55,555 nucleotides of DNA from contig NZ_JALAHI010000034.1 of NCBI RefSeq assembly GCF_022711995.1, positions 1 to 55,555 of the forward strand, read 5' to 3'. Shown here piece by piece: positions 7,526 through 17,631 of this stretch. The translations under genes and the position numbers were made by a program. Each line of letters opens with the position of its first letter. Position 1 is the stretch's first letter. The notes below the pieces were generated by a model that saw only the letters and a program-made list of their open reading frames with translations, had not been told where the DNA came from and made no database searches. The DNA is from Enterococcus sp. GTDB taxonomy: Bacteria; Bacillota; Bacilli; Lactobacillales; Enterococcaceae.

Positions 7526-7638
7526 AAAAGACTGAGGTCAATGATCAGACAAGAGGCTAGAGGTGCGAGAATGAATCGTTAGAAACCATTCAGCAGCTGG
7601 AATCGCGGACCTTGTCATCATGAACTCGGTCTTTTTTT
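7526..7638 (+). terminator. large structured terminator-like element
   Basis: Outer arms AAAAGACTGAGGTCAATGAT (7526-7545) and ATCATGAACTCGGTCTTTT (from 7617) pair almost fully. A second pairing inside joins GACAAG to CTTGTC. A T-run follows. The roughly 70-nt interior is much longer than a simple terminator loop, so this may be a small structured RNA element that also ends the glcK operon. Confidence 0.6.
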
Positions 7639-7675
7639 GAAAAAATGTGTAGTGGTTCCAAAGGAGTGGGTTGAA

Positions 7676-8038
7676 ATGATTAAGGTAAAACGTGCCTACG
7701 AGGCTGCAACACCATCTGATGGGTATCGAGTCCTAGTTGATCGAATCTGGCCAAGGGGGGTCAAAAAAGAAGCGGCGGCGATTGATTCTTGGCTGAAAGA
7801 GGTGGCACCTAGTACGGAATTGCGCAAATGGTTTGGTCATGATCCAGCGCGTTTTGAAGCATTTTGTCAAAAATACCTAGCAGAACTAAAAAAACAGCCA
7901 GCCAATGATGCCTTTAAGGCACTACAGCAACTAGTAAAAGACCATCAAACCGTGACTTTGGTTTATGGTGCCAAAGATGAAACCCATAATCAAGCGGTTG
8001 TCTTAGCTGAAGAATTGAAAAAACTGCCATTGAAGTAA
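7676..8038 (+). CDS. DUF488 family protein (YeaO-like)
   Basis: A 120-residue cytoplasmic protein with the DUF488 core: YRVLVDRIWPRGVKKE near the N-terminus, WFGHDPARFEAFCQKYL in the middle, and VTLVYGAKDETHNQAVVL near the end. The biochemical role of the family is not established. ATG at 7676 follows AAGGAGTGGG; an in-frame extension upstream lacks such a site and runs into the terminator at 7526-7638. The last codons form the left arm of a bidirectional terminator. Confidence 0.88.
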   Translation: MIKVKRAYEAATPSDGYRVLVDRIWPRGVKKEAAAIDSWLKEVAPSTELRKWFGHDPARFEAFCQKYLAELKKQPANDAFKALQQLVKDHQTVTLVYGAKDETHNQAVVLAEELKKLPLK

Positions 8039-8059
8039 AATCTTCAATGGCAGTTTTTG
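8018..8059. terminator. bidirectional terminator overlapping the DUF488 stop
   Basis: AAAAACTGCCATTGAAG pairs perfectly with CTTCAATGGCAGTTTTT around a short loop. A- and T-runs on the two flanks let it serve both convergent genes. Confidence 0.85.
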
Positions 8060-8061
8060 TA

Positions 8062-8229
8062 TTAACGAGAGACGCTTTTACGCATTGCTCGTTTTCTCTT
8101 TTCCTCATTTTGTGCTTGTTGTTCATCGATTGGATCGATCACTTGTTTTTTGACAGTCATCGCTACACTTGCAGCTGCCGCGATCGTCGCCACGGTACCG
8201 ACTAAAAATCCTGAAAGAAATCGTTTCAT
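8062..8229 (-). CDS. DUF3042 family small protein
   Basis: A 55-residue protein beginning MKRFLSGFLVGTVATIAAAA, one hydrophobic N-terminal segment, followed by a charged tail with QVIDPIDEQQ and ending KRAMRKSVSR. Length, layout and tail match the DUF3042 family of Lactobacillales, whose role is unknown. GGTGGAGAAAG precedes the ATG. It converges on the DUF488 gene through a shared terminator and diverges from galK. Confidence 0.85.
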   Translation of the reverse strand: MKRFLSGFLVGTVATIAAAASVAMTVKKQVIDPIDEQQAQNEEKRKRAMRKSVSR

Positions 8230-8320
8230 CTTTCTCCACCTCGCCTTTACTTATTTGATTCTATTATGAAACAAAAGAGCAAAAATATCAAAAATAAGCC
8301 CTTAACGACCAAGTAAACCC

Positions 8321-8349
8321 TTGATAAAATTTAGTAAATATTTTATAAT
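8321..8349 (+). promoter_or_regulatory. sigma-A promoter of the gal operon
   Basis: TTGATA and TATAAT are separated by exactly 17 bases, a near-consensus promoter 34 bases before the galK start codon. Confidence 0.85.
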
Positions 8350-8361
8350 AAATTTACTAAA
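8330..8361 (+). promoter_or_regulatory. inverted repeat over the gal promoter, probable GalR operator
   Basis: TTTAGTAAAT and ATTTACTAAA form a perfect 10-bp inverted repeat separated by 12 bases. One arm is in the spacer of the promoter, the other just after the -10. The LacI-type regulator encoded at the end of the operon is the obvious candidate to bind it; this is inferred from position. Confidence 0.6.
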
Positions 8362-8382
8362 TAGAACGAAGGAGTGAACAAG

Positions 8383-9540
8383 ATGGAACAGCTACAACAA
8401 ATTTTTACAGAAAAATTCGGCGAAGAAGGCACAGGCAGCTATTTTGCACCAGGGCGCATTAATTTGATTGGCGAACATACAGATTACAATGGGGGATATG
8501 TGTTTCCTGCTTCCATTACCATCGGAACTTATGGAGTAGCGCGAAAACGATCAGACAATCAAATACACCTTTATTCAGAAAATTTCCCGGAAAAAGGGAT
8601 CATCACATTTTCTTTAACGGATTTGGATTATCGCAAAGAGGATGATTGGACCAATTATCCAAAAGGTGTGATTCGCTTCTTGAAAGAAGCAGGGCATGTC
8701 ATCGATTCAGGGATGGATATCGCCTTTTATGGCAATATCCCCAATGGGGCAGGATTGTCTTCTTCCGCGTCTATTGAATTATTGACTGGGGTTATTCTTG
8801 AAGATTTGTTCGGCTTGGAAATCGAGCGTTTGGAATTGGTACTGACTGGGAAAAAAGTTGAGAATGAATTTATTGGTGTGAATTCTGGCATCATGGACCA
8901 ATTTGCTATCGGGATGGGGAAAAAAGATCATGCATTATTGTTGGATACCAACACGTTAGCCTATGAATTGGTGCCGGCAGAATTTGGTGACTATGTCGTA
9001 GCGATCATGAATACCAACAAGCGCCGCGAATTGGCTGATTCAAAATACAATGAGCGCCGTGCCGAGTGCGAAGAGGCATTAAAACGGCTGCAAACAAAAT
9101 TGAAGATCCAGTCACTAGGGGAATTGGACGAAGAAACATTCTTTGCTCATACCTCATTGATCGCAGATCCCGTATTGATCAAACGGGCAAAACATGCTGT
9201 AACAGAAAATCAACGTACCTTAAAAGCGAAAGCCGCATTGGAAGCAGGAGATTTAGATGCTTTCGGTCAGCTGTTAGATGCTTCCCATGCTTCTTTGCGA
9301 GATGATTATGAAGTTACGGGAGTCGAATTGGACACTTTGGTGGCAGCGGCCCAAGCGCAGCCAGCGGTTTTAGGTGCTCGAATGACCGGGGCTGGATTTG
9401 GCGGCTGTGCCATCGCTTTGGTGAAAAAAAGCGAATGGGCTACATTTGAATCGGCTGTTAAGGCTAGCTATCTTGAAAAAATCGGTTATGAGACAGATAT
9501 TTATCAAGCGAGCATTGATGATGGCGCACGAAAACTGTAG
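8383..9540 (+). CDS. galK: galactokinase
   Basis: A 385-residue cytoplasmic GHMP kinase that makes galactose-1-phosphate from galactose and ATP, the first committed Leloir step. The galactokinase signature [15 protein letters not shown] is at residues 24-38. The phosphate-binding [14 protein letters not shown] and the C-terminal [13 protein letters not shown] loop are intact. ATG at 8383 follows GAAGGAG with good spacing; a GTG three codons earlier does not. It is the first gene of galKETR. No aldose 1-epimerase gene is in the operon. Confidence 0.96.
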   Translation: MEQLQQIFTEKFGEEGTGSYFAPGRINLIGEHTDYNGGYVFPASITIGTYGVARKRSDNQIHLYSENFPEKGIITFSLTDLDYRKEDDWTNYPKGVIRFLKEAGHVIDSGMDIAFYGNIPNGAGLSSSASIELLTGVILEDLFGLEIERLELVLTGKKVENEFIGVNSGIMDQFAIGMGKKDHALLLDTNTLAYELVPAEFGDYVVAIMNTNKRRELADSKYNERRAECEEALKRLQTKLKIQSLGELDEETFFAHTSLIADPVLIKRAKHAVTENQRTLKAKAALEAGDLDAFGQLLDASHASLRDDYEVTGVELDTLVAAAQAQPAVLGARMTGAGFGGCAIALVKKSEWATFESAVKASYLEKIGYETDIYQASIDDGARKL

Positions 9541-9588
9541 AATGTAAGACGGACTCATCGAATAAACAAAAGAAAAGGATGATAAAGA

Positions 9589-10578
9589 ATGGCTATTTTA
9601 GTATTAGGCGGCGCCGGATATATCGGCTCTCATGCAGTTGATCAATTGATTACGAAAGGATACCAAGCCGTTGTCGTAGATAATCTGTTAACAGGTCATC
9701 GTCAAGCGATCCATCCAGAAGCGGTTTTCTACGAAGGAGATATTCGAGATAAAACCTTTTTGCAAAGCGTTTTTGAGAAAGAAACAATTGATGGAGTGAT
9801 TCATTTTGCCGCAAGTTCTCTCGTGGGGGAATCAGTTGAAAAACCATTGAAATACTTTAACAACAATGTATATGGGATGCAAGTGCTGCTAGAAGTCATG
9901 AAAGAAAACAATGTTGAACACATTGTCTTTTCTTCTACCGCTGCGACTTATGGCGAGCCAAAACAAAGTCCCATCACGGAAGAAACACCGACAAATCCCA
10001 AGAACCCCTATGGGGAAAGCAAATTGATGATGGAAAAAATGATGCGCTGGTGTGATGAAGCTTACGGCATGAAGTATGTTGCTTTACGCTACTTTAATGT
10101 TGCCGGAGCTAAATCAGATGCTTCGATTGGAGAAGATCATGATCCTGAAACCCATTTGGTACCAATCATCTTGCAAGTTGCTTTAGGTCAACGGCAAGAA
10201 TTAGCGATCTTTGGAGATGACTACGACACGCCAGATGGAACGTGTGTCCGCGATTATGTTCACGTAGAAGATTTGTGCAGTGCCCACATTCTTGCATTGG
10301 AATATTTGAAACAAGGCAATGCCAGCAATGTGTTCAATCTTGGCAGCAACAATGGCTATTCAGTCAAAGAGATGCTGGATGCAGCTCGTATCGTGACGAA
10401 AAAAGAGATTCCTGCGAAAGTAGCCCCACGTCGTGCTGGCGATCCAAGTACATTAGTGGCTTCTAGCGACAAAGCCAAAGCGGTTTTAGGTTGGAACCCA
10501 CAATATACCGATGTGAAACAAATAATTGAAACAGCTTGGAATTGGCATGTGAGCCATCCAGAAGGTTATCAAGAGTAG
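9589..10578 (+). CDS. galE: UDP-glucose 4-epimerase
   Basis: A 329-residue short-chain-dehydrogenase-type epimerase that interconverts UDP-galactose and UDP-glucose with bound NAD. The NAD loop GGAGYIGSH is near residue 7, the active-site SSTAATYGE and YGESKLMME (YxxxK) are present, and [13 protein letters not shown] is the usual sugar-nucleotide block. It is the second gene of the gal operon and needed to recycle the UDP-sugar used by GalT. Confidence 0.96.
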   Translation: MAILVLGGAGYIGSHAVDQLITKGYQAVVVDNLLTGHRQAIHPEAVFYEGDIRDKTFLQSVFEKETIDGVIHFAASSLVGESVEKPLKYFNNNVYGMQVLLEVMKENNVEHIVFSSTAATYGEPKQSPITEETPTNPKNPYGESKLMMEKMMRWCDEAYGMKYVALRYFNVAGAKSDASIGEDHDPETHLVPIILQVALGQRQELAIFGDDYDTPDGTCVRDYVHVEDLCSAHILALEYLKQGNASNVFNLGSNNGYSVKEMLDAARIVTKKEIPAKVAPRRAGDPSTLVASSDKAKAVLGWNPQYTDVKQIIETAWNWHVSHPEGYQE

Positions 10579-10591
10579 GAGGCAACAAAAC

Positions 10592-12073
10592 ATGACGCTC
10601 AGTCAAACAATCTGTGATTTCGTGACATTAGCGATTCAAGCTGGTGGCTGGATGGAAATGGATCGCATTTATCTACAAAATCGGATCTTAGGCATGGTGG
10701 GAGAAGAAGCGTTTGAAGCACCTACGGTCAGACCCGTCGAAGAACAATCCGTGGTGCTAATGGATCAATTGATCGCGCAAGCGAAAAAAAATCAAGTGAT
10801 TGGTGATACACTCGCCGAAACAGAGATTTTTGAAGCGCAACTGATGGATTTCTTGACACCGCCGCCTTCGGTCGTCAATGCTTTTTTTGCTCAGCATTAT
10901 GCGAAAGATCCTCAAGAGGCGACTGACTACTTTTTCCAATTGTGTCAGCAGAATGATTACATCAAAACCCGGGCGATCCAGAAAAATATCGTCTTCCCGG
11001 TTATGACCGAATATGGCGAGCTGGAAATCACGATCAATTTGTCAAAACCTGAAAAGGATCCTAAAGAAATTGCTGCGCAACGTACAGCGGCAACGATTGA
11101 TTATCCGAAATGTCTCCTGTGTTTAGAGAATGAGGGCTATAAAGGACGGCTGAATTATCCTGCTCGGACCAATCATCGCATTATCCGGATGAATCTGGAT
11201 GGTGAGGCGTGGGGCTTCCAATACTCCCCTTACGCCTATTACAACGAGCATTCGATCTTTTTATCCTTGGAACATCGGCCGATGAAAATCAACCGCAAGA
11301 CCTTCGATCGATTATTACAGATCGTGGAAGTGCTGCCTCACTATTTTGTCGGTTCAAATGCTGATTTGCCGATCGTAGGAGGATCCATCTTGTCTCATGA
11401 CCATTATCAAGGCGGACGGCACACCTTTGCGATGGCCAAAGCGCCGATTGAGAGAACATTCAAACTAACCGGATTTGACGAACTGACAGTAGGAATCGTG
11501 AAATGGCCCCTTTCCGTTATTCGGATTCAAGGCAGTGACAAACAAAAAGTGGCGGCTGCTTCAGATTATATTTTGGCACAATGGAAAGAGTATTCGGATC
11601 CGTCCGTTTCCATCAATGCTTATTCAGAAGATGGGACACCCCATCACACCATTACACCGATTGCTCGTAAACAAGGCGGGCTCTTTGAAATGGATTTGGT
11701 TCTACGGGATAACAATGTTTCCGATGAACATCCGGATGGGATTTTCCATCCTCATCAAGATGTTCAACACATCAAGAAAGAAAACATTGGCTTGATCGAG
11801 GTGATGGGATTAGCGGTCTTACCGCCACGTTTAGCCACTGAGTTGAAAGAAGTGAGGGCCTATCTACTTGATCAGCCAAATCAAATGGCCGCCTATCATT
11901 TGCCGTGGGCGCAATCAATGAAGGAATCCTATACCATCACAGAAGAAACTGTTACGGATATCGTCTATCAAGAAGTGGGTGGGATTTTTGCAAAAGTATT
12001 AGAATATGCAGGAGTCTTTAAACGTGATGCGTCCGGACAGGTTGCATTTACGCGTTTTATCAGCCAACTTTAA
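10592..12073 (+). CDS. galT: UDP-glucose-hexose-1-phosphate uridylyltransferase, class II
   Basis: A 493-residue enzyme that transfers UMP from UDP-glucose to galactose-1-phosphate. The length and the segments YPKCLLCLENEGYKGR, VGSNADLPIVGGSILSHDHY and QGGRHTF identify the longer class II GalT of Firmicutes rather than the short E. coli type. Catalytic histidines are expected in the SHDHYQGG segment. It begins 13 bases after galE with an AGGAGG site, so it is co-transcribed. Confidence 0.95.
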   Translation: MTLSQTICDFVTLAIQAGGWMEMDRIYLQNRILGMVGEEAFEAPTVRPVEEQSVVLMDQLIAQAKKNQVIGDTLAETEIFEAQLMDFLTPPPSVVNAFFAQHYAKDPQEATDYFFQLCQQNDYIKTRAIQKNIVFPVMTEYGELEITINLSKPEKDPKEIAAQRTAATIDYPKCLLCLENEGYKGRLNYPARTNHRIIRMNLDGEAWGFQYSPYAYYNEHSIFLSLEHRPMKINRKTFDRLLQIVEVLPHYFVGSNADLPIVGGSILSHDHYQGGRHTFAMAKAPIERTFKLTGFDELTVGIVKWPLSVIRIQGSDKQKVAAASDYILAQWKEYSDPSVSINAYSEDGTPHHTITPIARKQGGLFEMDLVLRDNNVSDEHPDGIFHPHQDVQHIKKENIGLIEVMGLAVLPPRLATELKEVRAYLLDQPNQMAAYHLPWAQSMKESYTITEETVTDIVYQEVGGIFAKVLEYAGVFKRDASGQVAFTRFISQL

Positions 12074-12096
12074 GGGGCTTGATGAGATGGAATTAA

Positions 12097-13101
<1,005 letters not shown>

Positions 13102-13136
13102 GTAGGAACGATCCTACTAATGACTGACGGAGACGG

Positions 13137-13236
13137 AAATGTCCTAAGAATCTATGTGTGAAGAGAACTTGCTTCGGGGAGTTCTTTGCTACAGACAACA
13201 GCTGTCGTGGCCCATAGGTTCTTAGGGCATTTTTTA
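13137..13236 (+). terminator. branched terminator-like element after galR
   Basis: Outer arms ATGTCCTAAGAATCTATG and CATAGGTTCTTAGGGCAT enclose about 60 nt that hold two further hairpins (GAGAACT/AGTTCT and GACA/TGTC). A T-run follows. A small separate hairpin, AGTAGGA/TCCTACT, lies at 13101-13118. Confidence 0.65.
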
Positions 13237-13274
13237 CTATTTTCCGCCTGCTTGTCTAATCAAATAAGCAAAGT

Positions 13275-13302
13275 TTGGCATTTTATCAGAATATGGTAAA
13301 AT
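13275..13302 (+). promoter_or_regulatory. promoter of the tsaB-rimI-rimI-tsaD operon
   Basis: TTGGCA and TAAAAT are separated by 16 bases, 34 bases before the tsaB start. Confidence 0.6.
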
Positions 13303-13335
13303 ATGAATGAGTTTTTTGATTGGGGAGAAAAAACA

Positions 13336-14058
13336 ATGAAAACATTAGCGATCGATACATCAAATCAAACATTGGCCATTGCGGTCGTTGACGGACAGCA
13401 AATTCTTGGTCAAAGCCAAACGATGGCCATCAAAAATCACAGCAGTGCATTGATGCCAGCGATCGATTTATTGATGCAATCTGTGGGAATTGCACCAAAA
13501 GAGCTGGAACGAATCGCCGTTGCCAAAGGACCTGGGTCATATACCGGATTGCGGATCGGTGTCACCACCGCAAAAACATTAGCTGATACATTACATATTC
13601 CATTGGTGGCTGTTTCAAGTTTGAAGAGCATCGCAGCAAATTGCGTTGGGGTCTCAAAATTGATCGTGCCATTATTTGACGCTCGCCGCAACAATGTCTA
13701 TGCTGGTGGTTATCGTTGGCAAGAGGGAGAATTACAGCCAGTGATTCAAGATCAGCACGTGGCGTTAACTGAGTTATTGCAATTATTAGCTCAGCAGCCT
13801 TCAGAAGTATTATTTGTCGGCGCGGACGTCGCAAAATTTGCACCGCAACTCATTGAAGCACTGCCCTCGGCACAAATCAATCCGGTCGCTTTATGGAATT
13901 ATCCTAATGGCGTTGTTTTGGCGGAATTAAGTGCAGTTGAAGCACCTGTTCCTTCTATCGATGATTTTGTACCAGAATACTTGAAACTTGTTGAAGCGGA
14001 AGAAAAGTGGTTAGCATCTCATACCCCAGGAGCCGATACGTATGTTGAAAAAATTTAA
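13336..14058 (+). CDS. tsaB: tRNA threonylcarbamoyladenosine biosynthesis protein TsaB
   Basis: A 240-residue protein of the ASKHA fold that partners TsaD in making t6A at position 37 of ANN-decoding tRNAs. It starts MKTLAIDTSNQTLAIAV and has AVAKGPGSYTGLRIGV and VPLFDARRNNVYAG, all typical of TsaB. The start at 13336 follows GGGGAG; an upstream in-frame ATG (13303) overlaps the promoter and lacks a site. It overlaps the next gene by 17 bases. The partner gene tsaE is not in this window. Confidence 0.94.
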   Translation: MKTLAIDTSNQTLAIAVVDGQQILGQSQTMAIKNHSSALMPAIDLLMQSVGIAPKELERIAVAKGPGSYTGLRIGVTTAKTLADTLHIPLVAVSSLKSIAANCVGVSKLIVPLFDARRNNVYAGGYRWQEGELQPVIQDQHVALTELLQLLAQQPSEVLFVGADVAKFAPQLIEALPSAQINPVALWNYPNGVVLAELSAVEAPVPSIDDFVPEYLKLVEAEEKWLASHTPGADTYVEKI

Positions 14059-14584
14059 ATCTTTCAAAGGAAAGCTGACCCTTTTTCGCAAAGTTCAATA
14101 CCCGGAACAGACGAAAGAGATTCAGAATGAAACCTATGTGATTCGTGAGATTGTCGGTGAGGACATCAAAGAGTTGCTGCAAGTGGAACGATTGGTGTAT
14201 GCCGGGGAACTGCCTTGGACAAAGAGTGCCTTTCTTTCAGAAATTTATTCACGATTTAAGCATTTATATTTGTGCATTTTACAAAATGAGCGCATGATCG
14301 GTTTTGTTGGTGTTCGTTTGTTGGGAGAAGATGCGCATATCACCAATATTGCTGTTATACCAGAATATCAAGGCCGAGGTGTCGGCTCTTTTTTGTTAAC
14401 CGAAATCGAACAGTATGCCCGAAAAAATAAATGTGACCGACTTTCTCTGGAAGTGCGTTTAAGTAATCGCGATGCCCAGCGACTCTATCGAAAACTGGGT
14501 TTTGTCTCCCGCGCAATCAAAAATGCCTACTATACCGAAGGAAATGAAGATGCATTAGATATGGTGAAATTTTTAAATGAATGA
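14042..14584 (+). CDS. rimI: RimI-like ribosomal-protein-alanine N-acetyltransferase
   Basis: A 180-residue GNAT enzyme. The acetyl-CoA-binding motif is ITNIAVIPEYQGRGVGSFLL, followed by LEVRLSNRDAQRLYRKLGF, which is characteristic of RimI. About 35 extra residues at the N-terminus, rich in Lys and Phe, precede the GNAT core. The start overlaps tsaB, with AGGAG upstream. It is followed at once by a second RimI-like gene, and the two sit between tsaB and tsaD, a common location for rimI. Its exact protein target is not shown by sequence. Confidence 0.88.
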   Translation: MLKKFKSFKGKLTLFRKVQYPEQTKEIQNETYVIREIVGEDIKELLQVERLVYAGELPWTKSAFLSEIYSRFKHLYLCILQNERMIGFVGVRLLGEDAHITNIAVIPEYQGRGVGSFLLTEIEQYARKNKCDRLSLEVRLSNRDAQRLYRKLGFVSRAIKNAYYTEGNEDALDMVKFLNE

Positions 14585-15041
14585 ATGGTTTAATAAGGAA
14601 GACTTACCTGCAAAAAGTGAAGAACTATTATGGCAACTAGCTGAAGCCAGCTATCAAGAGGGTTCTCCTTGGACTTGCCAGCAATTCAAAGAAGATTTGG
14701 CTGTTGCTCACAGTCATTATTTAATTCTCAATTTGCCGATGGAAGGATTTATCAGTTACCATCAAGTCTTGGAGGAAGCGGAGATCTGTAATCTCGCTGT
14801 TCTACCGGAAAAAAAAGGACAAGGGATCGGTAAACAGTTGCTGCAAGCAATGATTCAGTCTTGTCTGGCCGCTGGCGTGGAACGAATTTTTCTGGAAGTA
14901 CGGGTAAGTAACTTTCCGGCACAAGCGTTATATTTGCGAAGTGGTTTTGAGATCATTGGCCGCCGCAAAAATTATTATAGTCATCCCCAAGAGGATGCAT
15001 TGATCATGGAAAAGAAAGTGAGGCCAGTATCAATCACATGA
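14577..15041 (+). CDS. second RimI-like GNAT acetyltransferase
   Basis: A 154-residue paralogue of the preceding gene. It has [20 protein letters not shown] as acetyl-CoA motif and [19 protein letters not shown], again the RimI pattern. It overlaps its neighbours by 8 and 4 bases. With the upstream copy having an N-terminal extension, the two may act on different targets; this is inference. This shorter copy is closer to the typical RimI length. Confidence 0.88.
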   Translation: MNEWFNKEDLPAKSEELLWQLAEASYQEGSPWTCQQFKEDLAVAHSHYLILNLPMEGFISYHQVLEEAEICNLAVLPEKKGQGIGKQLLQAMIQSCLAAGVERIFLEVRVSNFPAQALYLRSGFEIIGRRKNYYSHPQEDALIMEKKVRPVSIT

Positions 15042-16057
15042 ATGAATTGATTTTAGCCATTGAAAGCAGTTGCGACGAAACAAGTGTCGCTGTCATAAAA
15101 AATGGAGACACGATTTTAAGCAATATCGTTGCTTCTCAAATAAAAAGTCATCAGCGCTTTGGAGGGGTTGTTCCAGAAGTAGCCAGTCGGCACCACGTGG
15201 AGCAGATCACTCTTTGTTTAGAAGAGGCATTGAACCAAGCAGAAGTGACACCGGAAGACTTGTCTGCGGTAGCGGTCACTTATGGTCCTGGTCTAGTGGG
15301 CGCATTATTGATCGGACTGTCTGCTGCAAAAGCTTTTGCTTGGGCGCATGGCTTACCACTGCTGCCTGTCAATCACATGGCAGGTCATATCTACGCGGCT
15401 CGTTTTGTCAAACCACTGACATTCCCATTACTTGCATTGTTAGTAAGCGGTGGGCATACCGAATTGGTGTATATGGCGGAAGATGGCTCTTTTGAAATTA
15501 TTGGAGAGACTCGAGATGATGCTGCCGGAGAAGCTTATGACAAAGTGGGCCGCGTCTTGGGACTGCCTTATCCCAGTGGAAAAGAAATCGATCGTTTGGC
15601 CCACTTGGGGGAAGACACGTATCATTTTCCGCGAGCGATGATTCATGAAGACAACTATGATTTTAGTTTTAGCGGTTTAAAGAGTGCCTTTATCAATTTT
15701 GTCCATAACGCACAGCAACGAGGAGAAGCACTGGATGAGGTCAATCTAGCTGCTAGTTTTCAAGCTAGTGTCGTAGAGGTGCTGGTCACTAAAACGATTC
15801 GCGCTTGCAAGCATTATCCCGTCAAGCAATTGATTGTAGCAGGAGGTGTGGCTGCGAATCAAGGATTGCGGGAAGCTTTACAAGCGGCAATGAGTGAGCT
15901 GCCGGAGATTGAATTAATCATTCCGCCTTTACGTTTATGTGGGGACAATGCGGCCATGATTGGGGCATTTGGGCATATTCTGTTAGAAAAACAACAGTTT
16001 GCCCCATTAACGTTAAACGCTGTACCAAGCTTGAGCTTTGGCCATGAAATGAATTAA
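15038..16057 (+). CDS. tsaD: tRNA N6-adenosine threonylcarbamoyltransferase TsaD
   Basis: A 339-residue ASKHA enzyme that transfers the threonylcarbamoyl group to A37 of tRNA. It opens [17 protein letters not shown], carries [14 protein letters not shown], the metal-binding HMAGHIYAA near residue 114, [14 protein letters not shown], and [13 protein letters not shown] near the C-terminus. Length is standard. The ATGA overlap with the acetyltransferase gene indicates translational coupling in the operon with TsaB. Confidence 0.96.
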   Translation: MNELILAIESSCDETSVAVIKNGDTILSNIVASQIKSHQRFGGVVPEVASRHHVEQITLCLEEALNQAEVTPEDLSAVAVTYGPGLVGALLIGLSAAKAFAWAHGLPLLPVNHMAGHIYAARFVKPLTFPLLALLVSGGHTELVYMAEDGSFEIIGETRDDAAGEAYDKVGRVLGLPYPSGKEIDRLAHLGEDTYHFPRAMIHEDNYDFSFSGLKSAFINFVHNAQQRGEALDEVNLAASFQASVVEVLVTKTIRACKHYPVKQLIVAGGVAANQGLREALQAAMSELPEIELIIPPLRLCGDNAAMIGAFGHILLEKQQFAPLTLNAVPSLSFGHEMN

Positions 16058-16086
16058 TCGCCATTGGATAGGGGGTTATTGCAGAG

Positions 16087-16138
16087 AAGACCGTGACAGT
16101 GCTAGGATTCCAATCTTAGCGATTGTCACGGTCTTTTA
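16087..16138 (+). terminator. terminator after tsaD
   Basis: AAGACCGTGACA pairs with TGTCACGGTCTT, with a T-run following. Confidence 0.85.
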
Positions 16139-16185
16139 GTCGCATGAGGATCGTTGCGATTGAATATACAAAAAGATTTGATAAG

Positions 16186-16214
16186 TTGAATAAAAATCCA
16201 AAAAGATGTATACT
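16186..16214 (+). promoter_or_regulatory. promoter of arcB
   Basis: TTGAAT and TATACT are separated by 17 bases, with TG just before the -10 element. Confidence 0.7.
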
Positions 16215-16249
16215 GGCTAAAAGTGTAAGCAGGAAAGGGTGTAAGAGAA

Positions 16250-17260
16250 ATGAAATCCGTATTTAAAGGCCGTAGTTTTTTAGCGGAGAAAGATTTTACC
16301 AAAAATGAATTGCAGTATCTGATCGACTTTTCGTTGCATGTAAAAGAATTGAAGCAAAAGAATATCCCCCATCGCTATCTGGAAGGAAAAAATGTTGCTC
16401 TTTTGTTTGAAAAAAATTCTACTCGAACCAGAGCGGCTTTTACCGTTGCTGCGATTGATCTAGGTGCACACCCGGAATTTTTAGGCGCTAACGATATTCA
16501 AATGGGAACAAAAGAATCCATCGAAGACTCAGCCAAAGTGTTTGGCCGAATGTTTGACGGAATTGAATACCGTGGATTTAGTCAGAAAATCGTTGAAGAT
16601 TTGGCAAAATATTCTGGTGTTCCGGTCTGGAATGGATTGTCCGACACCTGGCATCCGACACAAATGATCGCAGACTTTATGACGATTCAGGAAAATTTCG
16701 GCAGTCTTGAAGGTCTGACGATCGCTTACTGCGGGGATGGCAGAAATAACGTTGCCCAATCCTTACTGGTGACTAGCAGTATTCTGGGAGTCAACTGTCG
16801 AATCATTGCACCAAAAGAATTGCAGCCGGAACAACAAGTCATCGATTTGGCTGAGCAATTCGCCCACTCAACGCAAGCAGAAGTTCTGATTACAGATGAC
16901 GTGGCAGCAGTAGCTGGCGTCGACGTTGTTTATACCGATGTATGGGTTTCAATGGGAGAAGAAACAAAATTTAAAGAACGCATCGACCTGTTGATGCCTT
17001 ATCAAGTAAATGCCGAATTAATGAAAAAAACCAACAATGAGCAAGCCATTTTCCTCCATTGTCTCCCTGCGTTTCATGATACACAAACCAAATATGGGGC
17101 CAACATTGCTGCAGATTTTGGCTTAAAGGAGATGGAAGTGACCAATGACGTTTTTCACAGTAAACAGGCACGCCAGTTTGACCAAGCTGAAAATCGGCTT
17201 CACTCCATCAAAGCTATTATGGCGGTCACACTAGGGGATCTGTTTATCCCTAAAGTTTAA
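16250..17260 (+). CDS. arcB: ornithine carbamoyltransferase, catabolic type
   Basis: A 336-residue enzyme interconverting citrulline plus phosphate with ornithine plus carbamoyl phosphate. The carbamoyl-phosphate motif STRTR is near residues 57-61, HPTQ near 135, DVWVSMGEE, and [10 protein letters not shown] binds ornithine. Overall wording is close to enterococcal ArcB. Unusually, arcA, arcC and arcD are not next to it; it stands alone with its own promoter between tsaD and argS. It could still complete an arginine deiminase pathway encoded elsewhere, or serve arginine synthesis. The catabolic label rests on resemblance, not context. Confidence 0.85.
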   Translation: MKSVFKGRSFLAEKDFTKNELQYLIDFSLHVKELKQKNIPHRYLEGKNVALLFEKNSTRTRAAFTVAAIDLGAHPEFLGANDIQMGTKESIEDSAKVFGRMFDGIEYRGFSQKIVEDLAKYSGVPVWNGLSDTWHPTQMIADFMTIQENFGSLEGLTIAYCGDGRNNVAQSLLVTSSILGVNCRIIAPKELQPEQQVIDLAEQFAHSTQAEVLITDDVAAVAGVDVVYTDVWVSMGEETKFKERIDLLMPYQVNAELMKKTNNEQAIFLHCLPAFHDTQTKYGANIAADFGLKEMEVTNDVFHSKQARQFDQAENRLHSIKAIMAVTLGDLFIPKV

Positions 17261-17344
17261 TTTTCTGCAAGATCCTTGCAAAGGCGAAAAACAAGCTAGC
17301 CAAACCGATTATTTTTTGTTATACTTTCTGGGAACAAAATAGTG

Positions 17345-17573
17345 GATAATCGATGAGCAAGAAGAGTAACTTTTGTTTTTCAGCGAGTTCGGGAAGGTGG
17401 GAGCCGAACAATCAAGAAAGTGAAACGCACTTGTGAGATTTTGCCTAGCAAACGGAATTCTGCCGTTATCAGAAATAAGTCGATCCTTTAAGGACCTTTC
17501 CTTAAAGGATAAATAGAGTGGTACCGCGGGAAGTCTCGTCTCTAGTGCATATGATGCACTAGGGGCTTTTTTT
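17345..17573 (+). promoter_or_regulatory. T-box riboswitch, probably arginine-specific
   Basis: The 5' leader of argS contains the T-box core AGAGTGGTACCGCGGG at 17515-17530, then a terminator hairpin (CTAGTGCA/TGCACTAG) with a T-run ending near 17573. A Stem I region lies at about 17345-17445. A likely specifier is CGC at 17426-17428 in the context GTGAAACGCAC, fitting an arginine codon and the downstream gene. Uncharged tRNA-Arg should allow read-through into argS. Confidence 0.9.
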
Positions 17574-17631
17574 GTGTACCGCTACATTTGCTAGGGAGGA
17601 CTATCGTATCGAAACAAATGGAGGGAAAAAA

